Source: CAITNM01 sp964446295
GTDB lineage: Bacteria; Pseudomonadota; Alphaproteobacteria; Paracaedibacterales; CAITNM01
Assembly: GCA_964446295.1 (NCBI GenBank)
Contig: CAYUNR010000014.1
Span: forward strand, 1 to 31,749
Direction: 5' to 3'
DNA length: 31,749 nt
Made by a program: the position numbers and the translations under genes. The notes under the pieces were generated by a model that had not been told where the DNA came from, searched no databases, and saw nothing but the letters and a program-made list of their open reading frames with translations. Below are positions 14,766 through 23,491 of this stretch, piece by piece; position 1 is the stretch's first letter; the number at the start of each line of letters is the position of its first letter.

Positions 14766-17126
14766 CTAATGTCTATTTTTCAAGCGTCGATGGAAAGTTT
14801 TGAGGGTTTCTGCGGCTTTATCAAAAAGACTACCTTTTTTAAAAGTACCCACTACTTGCCCCTCTGCATTGATTTTCATACCGGCAGGTAACCCTGTCAT
14901 CAACTCAATTGCTTCACATACGGTATCAACACCCCAAATATGAAAATTACCATGTGCAATGTCTTCCACAACCTCAGGACGTAATGTAAGGTTTGAAATA
15001 TTTGCATTGGGTATAATAACACCTTGAGTTTTTGTAAAACCACGCTCTTTGCACAGGCGATGAAATCCTTCAATTTTCATATGAATTCCACCCACCACTT
15101 GTGAGCTGCCAAATTGGTTAATGGATCCAGTAATGGCAAGGTCTTGACGCACAGGAACATTTGCAAGCGACGAAAGTATTGCAATCAACTCAGCCATCGA
15201 TGCGCTGTCACCTTCTACATCAGTATAGTTTTGTTCAAAAGTAAGTGAGCAAGAACATGAGAGAGGAAACTTTTGCGCAAATACACCGTTTAAAAAACCT
15301 TCTAGAATAAAGGCACCCTTTTGTTGTATTGGTCCGCCTAATTCTGTTAAGCGCTCAATGTTCACAACCCCTTGCTCGCCCACATATGTTCTAGCACTTA
15401 TACGCGCTGGAATTCCAAAACTACGATCACTAATACTTAAAATTGTTAATCCATTTACTAATCCAATTTTGCTTCCATGAGTATCAATCAATACCTGATT
15501 ACGTTGAATATCTTCTAAAGTACCGTCTTCCATACGAGCATTGCGACGGCGACGCTGCAAAAGAACTTGGTCTATTATTTTTTCATTTATAGATTTTTTT
15601 GAAGATTTTTCACCAGCAACTATGTCAGCTTCAGCCAAAATATCACTGATCAATTCAAATTTTCCAGAAAGTTTACTTCGGTCTTTTGCCCATCGTGAAC
15701 TATAACCGGTCAAGTAAGAAATAGCCTCTGGAGTAATGTCACGGTTTGTTTCTTTTAGACACGTTGAACGAATAAGCTTTTGGTAATTGGTAATATTTTC
15801 CGGAGTTGCAGGCAAGTCTGTATCTATCTCTGCACGTATTTTAAAGTATGAAGAAAAATCAGGGTCCTGTTGAAAAAAACTATAATACCAAACAGGAGAT
15901 GCTACCAAAAAAACTTGCAAATTCAATGGAATTGAACGAGGACTTGGAGCATCATCTAAAGGTGTTCCACCTTCACGATAGCGTTCTCTAATAGTAATTT
16001 TGCTATCACGAAGTGCTGATTTTAACATATCCCATGCATCTTCATCTTTAGCGATTTCATCGGCACGCAACACTAAAATCCCCCCATTTGCGCGATGCAA
16101 AGCCCCAGGCCTAATTAATGTGAAATTTGTTTCAACACTGCCAGTTGAGGAATTATTACGATATTTAATAGATCCAAATAAATTTTCATAGGTTGGGTTT
16201 GATTCTAAAACGGCTTGTGCTTCGGGCTTTTGAGAGTGATCAATAATAACATTTATACCATAGCGCTCAATCACAGCCTTACTTAGCTTCGCTTTTGGAT
16301 TTTCTTCATCAAACAAAAGGGTAAGATTTTGCAAAAGATCACGTTTAAATTCATCAATCCATCCTTTTAAATGAACTGAAAATTCTTCTTTATAAGCTTG
16401 AAAATGTGGTGTGAGTATTTTTCGCGCAGTGCTTTGTTTAAGTTGAGAAATTTGTTTTTCAATTCGCTGGTTAGCTATGTTTGCAGCAATGCTTAATCGT
16501 GCCAATGAATTCCTTAAAGTCACCATGTCTTTTGGTGAATTATTTTCCTCGCACGCTTCTACGGTCTCTAGTGGTTCTAAAAACAAACCATCTATACCAG
16601 ATATAAGCTCAAAGCCCTTGGCTTTTGCAAGATTTTGCAACTCTTGAGTTTGTTGATCAATTTGCGCTTGTTGATACTGACTAAGACTTTCTGTTTGCTT
16701 GCGAAACTGACTAGATGTAAAAATTTTTCCAAGAATGGTACTTACACTTTGCAGCAATTCCGTAGTTTTTGATTTAAGATACACACCCTGACCAGAAGGT
16801 AACTTAAATGGCAGAGGCCTGTTATTCTCTAAAAAATTATTAACATAAACCCAATCCGATGGAGGAGGAAGTTTCTTAACATATTCTTGTAAATATCCCA
16901 TGGTTGTGCTCATACGACCACTTCTGTCATCTCCAATAACAAAAATATGAAAACGTTTGTTTCGCATTTTAAGGCCAAACTCAATAGCCTCTTTAGCACG
17001 CTCATGAGAAGATAAATCAAACAAAGAAATAGGAAATTTATTTAAGCGATTTTTTGGCAAAAATACTGCTGGACTGCAAGGATGCAGCGGAATGCCAATT
17101 TGTTCAATAGGAATAGGTTCTTTCAT
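14766..17126 (-). CDS. Lon-like ATP-dependent protease (AAA_32/LonB-like)
   Basis: Cytoplasmic AAA+ protease related to E. coli YcbZ, not the classical Lon. From the ATG at 17126 it has 786 residues; the frame extends seven codons further to a TTG at 17147, which I consider less likely. N-terminal part: ERAKEAIEFGLKMRNKRFHIFVIGDDRSGRMST, the degenerate Walker A region usual in this family, then WVYVNNFLENNRPLPFKLPSGQG. The middle has coiled coil, then the main AAA part with GGILVLRADEIAKD (Walker B-like). The C-terminal Lon protease domain shows GDSAS with catalytic Ser641 and HMKIEG with Lys684; their spacing of 43 equals that of E. coli Lon (Ser679/Lys722). Divergent from the UPF0114 gene; followed by FKBP. 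Substrates unknown. Confidence 0.92.
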   Translation of the reverse strand: MKEPIPIEQIGIPLHPCSPAVFLPKNRLNKFPISLFDLSSHERAKEAIEFGLKMRNKRFHIFVIGDDRSGRMSTTMGYLQEYVKKLPPPSDWVYVNNFLENNRPLPFKLPSGQGVYLKSKTTELLQSVSTILGKIFTSSQFRKQTESLSQYQQAQIDQQTQELQNLAKAKGFELISGIDGLFLEPLETVEACEENNSPKDMVTLRNSLARLSIAANIANQRIEKQISQLKQSTARKILTPHFQAYKEEFSVHLKGWIDEFKRDLLQNLTLLFDEENPKAKLSKAVIERYGINVIIDHSQKPEAQAVLESNPTYENLFGSIKYRNNSSTGSVETNFTLIRPGALHRANGGILVLRADEIAKDEDAWDMLKSALRDSKITIRERYREGGTPLDDAPSPRSIPLNLQVFLVASPVWYYSFFQQDPDFSSYFKIRAEIDTDLPATPENITNYQKLIRSTCLKETNRDITPEAISYLTGYSSRWAKDRSKLSGKFELISDILAEADIVAGEKSSKKSINEKIIDQVLLQRRRRNARMEDGTLEDIQRNQVLIDTHGSKIGLVNGLTILSISDRSFGIPARISARTYVGEQGVVNIERLTELGGPIQQKGAFILEGFLNGVFAQKFPLSCSCSLTFEQNYTDVEGDSASMAELIAILSSLANVPVRQDLAITGSINQFGSSQVVGGIHMKIEGFHRLCKERGFTKTQGVIIPNANISNLTLRPEVVEDIAHGNFHIWGVDTVCEAIELMTGLPAGMKINAEGQVVGTFKKGSLFDKAAETLKTFHRRLKNRH

Positions 17127-17162
17127 AGTTCTATTATGAATGAACAACTATTAAATCATTCT

Positions 17163-17193
17163 TAACACACAGGCTGGAGTGTTATTTTTTTTT
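17163..17193 (+). terminator. Terminator-like hairpin in the leader of the UPF0114 gene
   Basis: TAACAC (17163-17168) and GTGTTA (17179-17184) form a perfect six-base stem around a ten-base loop and are followed directly by nine T residues, the pattern of an intrinsic terminator on the + strand. It lies between two divergent genes, about 43 bases before the ATG at 17236, where no + strand gene needs ending. It could be an attenuator if transcription starts upstream, or chance. Confidence 0.5.
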
Positions 17194-17235
17194 GCAGTAT
17201 TGTGTAAGCTAGCACTTTTACCATGAAGCACAATA

Positions 17236-17775
17236 ATGGCATCACCTAAAACACTATTTGAGCGCGGTTTAGCTTTCACCATTTTTTCAAGCCGGTGGCT
17301 GCAAGCCCCTTTATATCTCGGATTAATTGTAGCGCAAGGTATTTATGTGCATAGATTCACAAAAGAGGTATGGCATCTTGTTGTTAGTTTAAAAGTATAT
17401 ACTGAAACTGGAATCATGCTGGTTGTGTTGAATTTGATCGATGTCGTAATGATTTCAAATTTATTGATCATGGTAATTATAGGTGGCTATGAAACTTTCG
17501 TAAGCCGACTAGGAATGGATAACCACCCTGACCTCCCTGAATGGCTTGACCATGTGAACGCAAACACCATGAAAATAAAACTTTCAATGGCATTAATTGG
17601 TATTTCTTCTATTCATTTATTAAAAACATTTATTAACGCTCCAGAGATGCTAGAAGTAACAATTAAATGGCAAGTAATTATTCATGTGACATTTATTATC
17701 TCAGCCATAGCATTGGCGTACACAGCAAAAATTTCACAAGACAGCTTAGAGGCATTAAGTGCAAATAAGCATTGA
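17236..17775 (+). CDS. UPF0114 (YqhA/TIGR00645) family membrane protein
   Basis: Inner-membrane protein of unknown function, 179 residues, four hydrophobic segments. Family marks: FERGLAFTIFSSRWLQAPLYLGL near the start, IDVVMISNLLIMVIIGGYE in the middle, FVSRLGMDNHPDLPEWLDHV in the cytoplasmic loop, and KIKLSMALIGISSIHLLKTF before the last helix. These match the conserved blocks of the family closely and the length is normal. The end overlaps the bolA start by 17 bases, beginning a tightly packed run bolA, response regulator, histidine kinase, phasin. A terminator-like hairpin sits in its leader. No function is claimed. Confidence 0.92.
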   Translation: MASPKTLFERGLAFTIFSSRWLQAPLYLGLIVAQGIYVHRFTKEVWHLVVSLKVYTETGIMLVVLNLIDVVMISNLLIMVIIGGYETFVSRLGMDNHPDLPEWLDHVNANTMKIKLSMALIGISSIHLLKTFINAPEMLEVTIKWQVIIHVTFIISAIALAYTAKISQDSLEALSANKH

Positions 17776-18046
17776 AGCAATTACAAATGTTTTGAAAAAT
17801 CACTTAAGTGAAAATGCTGTTTTGTCAGTCATTGATGAATCAGAGCAACATCGTGGACACAAAGGTCATAACCCTAGTATTGGTGTCACACATATCTTTA
17901 TAAGCCTAGTATGGGAGGATTTTGAAGGGTTGTCACTTATAGAACGCCATAGATTGGCAAATGCATGGCTTGACGATTTTTTTAAACAAGGGCTGCACGC
18001 AGTAAGATATTGCTTAAAAACACCAGGTGAGAATATAGAATTATGA
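17759..18046 (+). CDS. bolA: BolA family protein
   Basis: Small cytoplasmic protein, 95 residues, of the BolA family, which works with monothiol glutaredoxins in iron-sulfur cluster handling and in stress responses. Visible marks: N-terminal amphipathic helix, then HRGHKGHNPSIGVTHIFISLVWEDFEGLSLIERHRLANAWL with the conserved His and the RHR motif, and a C-terminal LHAVRYCLKTPGE in place of the usual IHALSxxxxTPEE. The start is the GTG at 17759, preceded by GAGG; it overlaps the UPF0114 gene by 17 bases, and its TGA overlaps the response regulator ATG (ATGA). So it should be translated together with its neighbours. The glutaredoxin at 31278 is the dithiol CPYC type, not the usual BolA partner. 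Confidence 0.93.
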   Translation: MQISIEAITNVLKNHLSENAVLSVIDESEQHRGHKGHNPSIGVTHIFISLVWEDFEGLSLIERHRLANAWLDDFFKQGLHAVRYCLKTPGENIEL

Positions 18047-18726
18047 TGCCCATGGTACTAGTTGTTGATGATGATATGCGCCTTAGGGATCTGCTTGGCA
18101 AATTTTTAAGTGATTACAGTTACCGGGTACAAACCGCAGCAAATGCCGCACAAGCACGTGCACAACTTGCAGCACAGCATTTTGATATGATTATTCTTGA
18201 TATTATGATGCCAAAAGAATCAGGACTAGAGCTACTAGCATCATTAAGAAGTGCTCAATCTTCTTACAAACAAATACCTGTAATTTTATTAACAGCTCAA
18301 GATGGATTAGAAGAAAAAATCCACGGATTAATGTCGGGCGCAGACGATTATTTGACCAAACCTTTTGAACCCAAAGAATTGATTGCTAGAATTGAAACCG
18401 TTTTAAGACGCACAATAGCCCCACGCCCTGTAGGTATTGATTTATGCTTAGGTGATTTTATTTTTAAAGTTGAAAAAGCAACTCTATTTAAAAACGATAA
18501 AGAAATTCACTTAACATCAACAGAACAAATGATGTTACGCATATTATCGCAACACCCTTACCAACCTTTTTCAAGAACTAACTTGGCCCATCGAATTGGA
18601 TTTGTTATTAGCGATAGAAGTATCGATGTACAAATCAATAGATTAAGGCGCAAGCTGGAAGACGAAACAGGTAAATATTTAAAAACAATTAGACATGTAG
18701 GATATGCATTATGTCCAGATTCTTAA
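18043..18726 (+). CDS. OmpR-family response regulator
   Basis: Two-component response regulator, 227 residues. The N-terminal receiver has the acidic pair VVDDD (7-11), the phosphate-accepting Asp53 in MIILDIMMP, a Thr in LLTAQD and Lys in DDYLTKPFEPKEL. The C-terminal winged-helix DNA-binding domain (about 130-225) shows LTSTEQMMLRILSQHP, RSIDVQINRLRRKLED and YLKTIRHVGYAL, typical of OmpR/PhoB. It overlaps bolA by four bases and its kinase by 16, so expression is coupled. The pair resembles the OmpR/EnvZ system retained in reduced alphaproteobacteria, but the signal and target genes cannot be read from the sequence. Confidence 0.96.
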   Translation: MMPMVLVVDDDMRLRDLLGKFLSDYSYRVQTAANAAQARAQLAAQHFDMIILDIMMPKESGLELLASLRSAQSSYKQIPVILLTAQDGLEEKIHGLMSGADDYLTKPFEPKELIARIETVLRRTIAPRPVGIDLCLGDFIFKVEKATLFKNDKEIHLTSTEQMMLRILSQHPYQPFSRTNLAHRIGFVISDRSIDVQINRLRRKLEDETGKYLKTIRHVGYALCPDS

Positions 18727-20075
18727 ATGCAATTTCTAACCCAAAAAGGTTAATAAAAAAAAACCTGCCTACAAGTTTGTTTAGCAGAGCTTTAATTATA
18801 CTTTTGATGCCTTTGCTATTAGTGCAGGTGGTGCTTGGCTATATATTTTTTGATCGTCACACAGAAACAATCTTACGGCAACTTTCTAAAACCATTGCTG
18901 GTGACGTAGCACTTGTTATGGACTGGGTGGAACGCGACCCGAAGTCGATTAAATCAATTCAAAAAGCTGCGCACAAATATATGCATCTCGATGTCAATTT
19001 TGTGCCCAAAAATACTTTAGAAAAGTATGGATCTCATAAAGATTCTTGGTTGTATGGATTCATGGAGAATGCACTAGACGAAGCATTAAATGCTAAACAA
19101 TTATCTGCAGGCAAAAAACCTTCTTACTACCTAAGAATGCGCAACAACAATATATATATTTCAGTTGAAGCGAAAAAAAAAGGAATTTTAGAAGTTTCTT
19201 TACCACAAAAACGCTTGTTTAGCCGCACAACTCCCTTAGTTTTAATTTGGACAACTTCATCAGCCTTATTACTATTTTTGGTAGCATCGCTATTTATGCG
19301 TAATCAAATTAGGCCACTGCGTCGTTTGGCAGAAGCAGCAGATCGCTTTGGTAAAGGTGATGACTTAGGTGAATTAAAAATTGAAGGAGCTCTTGAGCTC
19401 CGTATGTTAAGTCGAATTTTTAATATTATGCGCGCACGAATTCAGCGTCACCTGCATGAAAGAACACAAATGCTTGCTAGCGTTTCTCATGATTTAAGAA
19501 CCCCTATTACACGCATGCAACTTCAGTTAGCAATGATGCCTGAAAGCGAGGATAATCGTTTGCTGCAAGAAGATTTAAAACAAATGCAGCTAATGGTTGA
19601 AGGATTTTTGGCCTATGCAAAAGGCACAGCTAATGAAGCACGACAAGCTGTACCAATTGCCAGCTGTATTCAAGAAATCATTGATAATTTACCTGGCAAA
19701 AAAAATTCTATCGAGTTCATGCCTACAGATAACCCCATTTTACAAATAAAATTACAACTTTTTAACCGTTGCTTAACTAATTTGTTGTTAAATGCTAATA
19801 GGTACGCATCACATACTTGGGTAAGCTTAAAGTTAAATGTACGTCATTGTGAAATAATAGTAGATGATGATGGGCCTGGAATTCCTGCGGAAAATAGGGA
19901 ACAAGTATTCCAGCCTTTTTATAGACAAGATTCATCACGAAATTTAGATGAAGGTGGTACAGGACTTGGGCTAAGCATTGTGAGAGACGCTGTACGTAGT
20001 CATGGTGGCAGAATTCGCCTTGATCAATCTCCTTATGGAGGGCTTAGGGTATCACTTACTTTTCCTAGGTCTTGA
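18711..20075 (+). CDS. EnvZ-like sensor histidine kinase
   Basis: Membrane-bound sensor kinase, 454 residues, partner of the regulator just upstream. Two membrane segments (about 23-47 and 174-196) bracket a periplasmic domain of about 125 residues with no recognised fold. A HAMP linker follows (about 197-248, NQIRPLRRLAEAADRFGKGD). The H-box SVSHDLRTPITRMQLQL has the phosphorylated His260. The ATPase domain shows the N-box CLTNLLLNANRYA, the D-box VDDDGPGIP and the G2 box GGTGLGLSIV. AGGA precedes the ATG. The short dimerisation part and H-box are closest to EnvZ. It ends 55 bases before the phasin gene. Confidence 0.95.
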   Translation: MSRFLNAISNPKRLIKKNLPTSLFSRALIILLMPLLLVQVVLGYIFFDRHTETILRQLSKTIAGDVALVMDWVERDPKSIKSIQKAAHKYMHLDVNFVPKNTLEKYGSHKDSWLYGFMENALDEALNAKQLSAGKKPSYYLRMRNNNIYISVEAKKKGILEVSLPQKRLFSRTTPLVLIWTTSSALLLFLVASLFMRNQIRPLRRLAEAADRFGKGDDLGELKIEGALELRMLSRIFNIMRARIQRHLHERTQMLASVSHDLRTPITRMQLQLAMMPESEDNRLLQEDLKQMQLMVEGFLAYAKGTANEARQAVPIASCIQEIIDNLPGKKNSIEFMPTDNPILQIKLQLFNRCLTNLLLNANRYASHTWVSLKLNVRHCEIIVDDDGPGIPAENREQVFQPFYRQDSSRNLDEGGTGLGLSIVRDAVRSHGGRIRLDQSPYGGLRVSLTFPRS

Positions 20076-20130
20076 TCTGCCAAGTTTACGTTGCGGCAAA
20101 GACAAAGATTAATGAAGTGAAGGTATTCAT

Positions 20131-20628
20131 ATGGCACAGTCTAAAGACCCCAGCGGCAAAGAGCATGCGCACAGCGCACACTGGAAAGAACAACAACATA
20201 AATATACTCAAACAGCAAAAGATATGTTTGAAAAATTTTCAGAACATGCAAAGTTGTCAAAACCTGACCATGCTAAAGTAATCGAGCATCATAAAAAAAA
20301 TCTTGAAGCACTTAGTGACTCCAGTAAAATGGCAGCGGATGTTATGAAATCTCTTGCTAGTATGCAAAGTGATTTTGTTAAAAAAACATTTGAAGATATC
20401 AACGCTATGATGCGTGAGTTGATGACACAAAAACCAGGACAACCTATTGACATGTCAAAGCATGCAGAGGCAATGAAGAATTCATTGCAACGTGCTACTG
20501 ACCATACAAAAAATATGGGAAGCATACTTTCAAATTCAAGTAAGGAAATTCATGCCAAGGTAAAAAGTCACCTTGATGAAGCAAAGGAAGATATCAAAGA
20601 ACATGTTGCCAAACACAGTAAGCATTAG
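20131..20628 (+). CDS. Phasin family protein
   Basis: Small helical protein, 165 residues, no membrane segment, rich in Lys, His, Met and Ala, with amphipathic helices throughout. The central part (about 50-135: HKKNLEALSDSSKMAADVMK ... SLQRATDHTKNMGSILSNSS) fits the phasin family, proteins that coat polyhydroxybutyrate granules and control their size. The tail has DEAKEDIKEHVAKHSKH, positively charged. AAGG lies eight bases before the ATG. It follows the histidine kinase by 55 bases and a strong hairpin follows it. With bdhA and acs in the same window, a storage-granule role is likely; phasin-like proteins with other roles exist. Confidence 0.85.
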   Translation: MAQSKDPSGKEHAHSAHWKEQQHKYTQTAKDMFEKFSEHAKLSKPDHAKVIEHHKKNLEALSDSSKMAADVMKSLASMQSDFVKKTFEDINAMMRELMTQKPGQPIDMSKHAEAMKNSLQRATDHTKNMGSILSNSSKEIHAKVKSHLDEAKEDIKEHVAKHSKH

Positions 20629-20676
20629 TTTGATAATGACCAGAATCTGAGAAAATATCTATTTTCACACGACATC

Positions 20677-20702
20677 CTTCTGCCCTTCCCAAAGGGTAGA
20701 AG
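20677..20702 (+). terminator. Strong hairpin after the phasin gene
   Basis: An 11-base stem CTTCTGCCCTT/AAGGGTAGAAG (one G-T pair) with the four-base loop CCCA, about 48 bases after the phasin stop. It is followed by CCCCTTCAGTAGCTTTTATACTTTTTAT, so the T run is not immediate. It is probably the end of the phasin transcript or an RNA-stabilising structure. Confidence 0.55.
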
Positions 20703-20812
20703 CCCCTTCAGTAGCTTTTATACTTTTTATTTCATTTCTATTGCTATCCGTAACCCTTGGGATTATATTTGAGCAGCATTATCTTTCATAGATAAAACCT
20801 GGAGAATCCTCG

Positions 20813-22069
20813 ATGCCCATCAATCAAAAAGATTTAAGAAAGAAAATTCTCATTCCTTGTTTAGTAGGGCAAGCATTGGAGTTTTATGATTTTACCTTAT
20901 GCGGTGTTTTCATGCTGATTTTGGGCAAAAATTTTTTTCCGGCAGGCAATGATTTTGCAGCTTTGTTAGGAGGAATTTTTGCATTCTCAGCTGCATTTTG
21001 GACTCGTCCCTTAGGAGCCTTACTGTTTGGTCATATAGGTGACAAATACGGCAGGAAGAAAGCGCTTACTTGGTCCATTTTACTGATGGGTGTACCAACC
21101 CTAGTTATTGGCATTTTACCGTCATATGCAAGCATAGGATTAGCAGCACCTTGTATATTACTTGGTTGTCGTTTAATACAAGGTCTATGTGCTGGAGGAG
21201 AATATAATGGCGCTGCAGTTTTTGCACTAGAACACATGAAGACTAAGCCAGGAATGATTAGTGGGCTTATATCTGCTTCATGCGTGATGGGCGCTGTTAG
21301 CGCAACTATAAGTGCGTACCTTGTAACGAATTTTTTAAATTTTGAACAAGCATGGAGAATCCCCTTTTATTTAGGTGCCTGTGTAGCTGTAGTTGGATTT
21401 ATTTTGCGCAAAAAAGCAATGGAAACTATGGAATTTATTAAAAGAAAACCTATAAAAGGATTACCTATTGTTGAGATAATAAAAAAATATCCAAAACAGT
21501 ACATGTTGGCGATTGCAGCTGGTGCTTTTAATGGTGTCTTAAGTTACACCTTGTTTGGATTTTTAAACTTGTATATTACCCAGTATATAGGAGTTAAATT
21601 TGCAACAAGTCTATTTTTCAACATATTTGGCATGCTTGCTTTTATGATATGTTGCCCCATTTTTGGACGTATTTCAGATAAGATTACTCCGTATCGTTCA
21701 ATGCTTTTAGCAGCAGTTATTGCAATTTTTTCAAGTTGGATTGGGTTTGTCCTTTTACAACGCGGGACCTTTGAAGAGATAATTATAGGTCAGATATTTA
21801 TAGGAATTGGTGTAGGAAGTTTTGTTGGCCCCTCACACATATTTCTGCAGCAACAATTTTTACCAGAAGTTCGTTATACAGGTGTTGCATCAGGATTTTC
21901 TATAGGAATGGCTATAACAGGCGGTACAACTGCACTAATAATGACATATGTCATAAAAGAAACACAATTACTACTGGCACCTGCTATGTACATATCAGGC
22001 GCTGCAGTTCTTTGGATACTTGCATTAACGTTTTTTAGTGCAAAAGACCAGAAGAAAGCGAATAATTAA
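20813..22069 (+). CDS. MHS-type MFS transporter (ProP-like)
   Basis: Inner-membrane symporter of the metabolite:H+ symporter branch of MFS, 418 residues and about 12 hydrophobic segments. Branch marks are VGQALEFYDFTLCGVF in helix 1, FWTRPLGALLFGHIGDKYGRKKAL (helix 2 and loop 2-3), RLIQGLCAGGEYNGAAVFALEH in helix 4-5 and the second-half FGRISDKITPYR. Members carry proline, betaine, citrate, ketoglutarate or shikimate; the substrate here is open. GGAGA lies about seven bases before the ATG. It stands alone between the phasin hairpin and the convergent rpe gene, nine bases from its stop, with no terminator visible there. Confidence 0.93.
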   Translation: MPINQKDLRKKILIPCLVGQALEFYDFTLCGVFMLILGKNFFPAGNDFAALLGGIFAFSAAFWTRPLGALLFGHIGDKYGRKKALTWSILLMGVPTLVIGILPSYASIGLAAPCILLGCRLIQGLCAGGEYNGAAVFALEHMKTKPGMISGLISASCVMGAVSATISAYLVTNFLNFEQAWRIPFYLGACVAVVGFILRKKAMETMEFIKRKPIKGLPIVEIIKKYPKQYMLAIAAGAFNGVLSYTLFGFLNLYITQYIGVKFATSLFFNIFGMLAFMICCPIFGRISDKITPYRSMLLAAVIAIFSSWIGFVLLQRGTFEEIIIGQIFIGIGVGSFVGPSHIFLQQQFLPEVRYTGVASGFSIGMAITGGTTALIMTYVIKETQLLLAPAMYISGAAVLWILALTFFSAKDQKKANN

Positions 22070-22078
22070 TTAACCTTA

Positions 22079-22744
22079 CTAACCTTGCTTTAATTTTTGA
22101 ATTGCAACTAAATAGTCTGGTTGTTTAAATACACTGTTACCTGCCACTAAAACATCTGCTCCGGCAGAAACCAAGCCAGGAGCATTAACAGAGTTAACCC
22201 CTCCATCAACTACAATATGGAAATTAAGGTTACGCTCTTTTCTCACTTCAGCTAAGACTAAAATTTTATCTTGAGAAGATGGAATAAATGCTTGTCCATA
22301 AAAACCAGGATTTACACTCATCACTAGCACAAGGTCAACCAGGTCAAGAACAGACATAATAGCATCAACAGAGGTGCCAGGATTAATTGATACCCCTGCC
22401 TTACATCCTAGCTTTTTAATGACCCCCAAATAATGACGCAAATCTGCAGTAGCTTCGGCATGAATGGTAATGTGATCTGCGCCTGCTTTATGATACAAAC
22501 CAATGCATAATTCAACAGGTTCAACCATTAAGTGCACGTCAAAGGGCAAGGAACATACAGGCCGAAGTTGGTGAATAATATCTGGGCCGAATGTTAGGTT
22601 AGGAACAAAGTGCCCGTCCATGATGTCTAAATGAAGCCAATCAGCGCCTGCGGCTTCTACAGCCTGCACTTCGTCTAACAAATGCAGCATATTGGCTGCC
22701 ATAAGCGATGGCGCAATAAGCACGGGGGGGTTTAAATTTTCCAT
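22079..22744 (-). CDS. rpe: Ribulose-phosphate 3-epimerase
   Basis: TIM-barrel metal enzyme that converts ribulose 5-phosphate to xylulose 5-phosphate in the pentose phosphate pathway. Family marks: PSLMAANMLHL (12-22), HLDIMDGHFVPNLTFGP (38-54) with metal ligands His38 and Asp40, HLMVEP (71-76, with metal-ligand His71), VMSVNPGFYGQAFIP and VVDGGVN with the second catalytic Asp. Length 221 is normal. Its ATG overlaps the dapB stop by one base (TAATG), so the two are translated in tandem. It converges with the MHS carrier gene. Confidence 0.97.
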   Translation of the reverse strand: MENLNPPVLIAPSLMAANMLHLLDEVQAVEAAGADWLHLDIMDGHFVPNLTFGPDIIHQLRPVCSLPFDVHLMVEPVELCIGLYHKAGADHITIHAEATADLRHYLGVIKKLGCKAGVSINPGTSVDAIMSVLDLVDLVLVMSVNPGFYGQAFIPSSQDKILVLAEVRKERNLNFHIVVDGGVNSVNAPGLVSAGADVLVAGNSVFKQPDYLVAIQKLKQG

Positions 22745-23424
22745 TAAATACTCAACATATTATCTAAGTTGTAAAGACCAGGTGGTTGCTTAAATAACCA
22801 CTGTGCAGCTTTAATTGCACCATCAGCAAAGACATTACGATTCAAACATTCGTGACTTAAACGAATAGTTTCATCTCCTTGAAAAAAATGAACAGTATGC
22901 TCACCAGGAACGTTGCCACCACGAAGACTAGTGAAATTGATCATACTCTGCGGATACCCAGTTTGTTCAATTACCTTACTTAATTCTAAAGCTGTGCCTG
23001 ATGGTGCATCTTTTTTTAAACGATGATGCGTTTCACTAATTGCAATATCAACATTTTGACCCAAAGCTTTTGCAACTAATGCAACGGCCTTTTTTAAGAC
23101 AGCAATGCCAAGGCTTGTATTCGCTGCATACAACACTGGGATAGTAATTCCTGCTGCTTTCAACATATTAAAATGAAATTCCTGAAGGCCTGTTGTGCCG
23201 CACATATAAGGTTTATTTGCTTTGATGCACGCATCAAGCGCCCACTTCATATTGTCGACATGGCTTATATCAATGACACCATCACATATTTGCAAATTTT
23301 GAATAAACGAATTGATATTTTCTGCAGTTAAGCGAGAATATTGAACCGTTTTAATTTCGCTTGGCAAAAGTGCAATCATCGCACTGCCCATACGTCCGCT
23401 TCCTATAATACAAACGGTTTTCAA
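22744..23424 (-). CDS. dapB: 4-hydroxy-tetrahydrodipicolinate reductase
   Basis: NAD(P)H-dependent step of the diaminopimelate/lysine pathway, needed for peptidoglycan. The frame is open to 23586, but the upstream 54 codons do not look like DapB and run into the preceding gene. The best start is TTG at 23424 (or the adjacent TTG at 23427), preceded by CAGGGGCGA; the protein then begins MKTVCIIGSGRMGSAM, the expected nucleotide-binding motif. The catalytic region ETHHRLKKDAPSGTAL is fully conserved. From there the protein has 226 residues, a bit shorter than usual (about 240-270), typical for compact DapB forms. It lies 67 bases after the glycosyltransferase gene and overlaps rpe by one base. 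Confidence 0.93.
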   Translation of the reverse strand: MKTVCIIGSGRMGSAMIALLPSEIKTVQYSRLTAENINSFIQNLQICDGVIDISHVDNMKWALDACIKANKPYMCGTTGLQEFHFNMLKAAGITIPVLYAANTSLGIAVLKKAVALVAKALGQNVDIAISETHHRLKKDAPSGTALELSKVIEQTGYPQSMINFTSLRGGNVPGEHTVHFFQGDETIRLSHECLNRNVFADGAIKAAQWLFKQPPGLYNLDNMLSI

Positions 23425-23491
23425 CAAGTCGCCCCTGAATAATTTTTTTTTTATGATACGCCATCTTAAATGCTGTGACCAGATTAACGTT

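Noticed and set aside
16900..16960. Broken Walker A in the Lon-like protease as a sign of inactivation
   Set aside because: A degenerate N-terminal P-loop is common in this LonB/YcbZ-like family, and the Ser/Lys pair and spacing are intact.
20072..20281. 69-codon + strand frame overlapping the phasin start
   Set aside because: The phasin frame has the ribosome site and a family match; this one is in the shifted frame and starts on the kinase stop.
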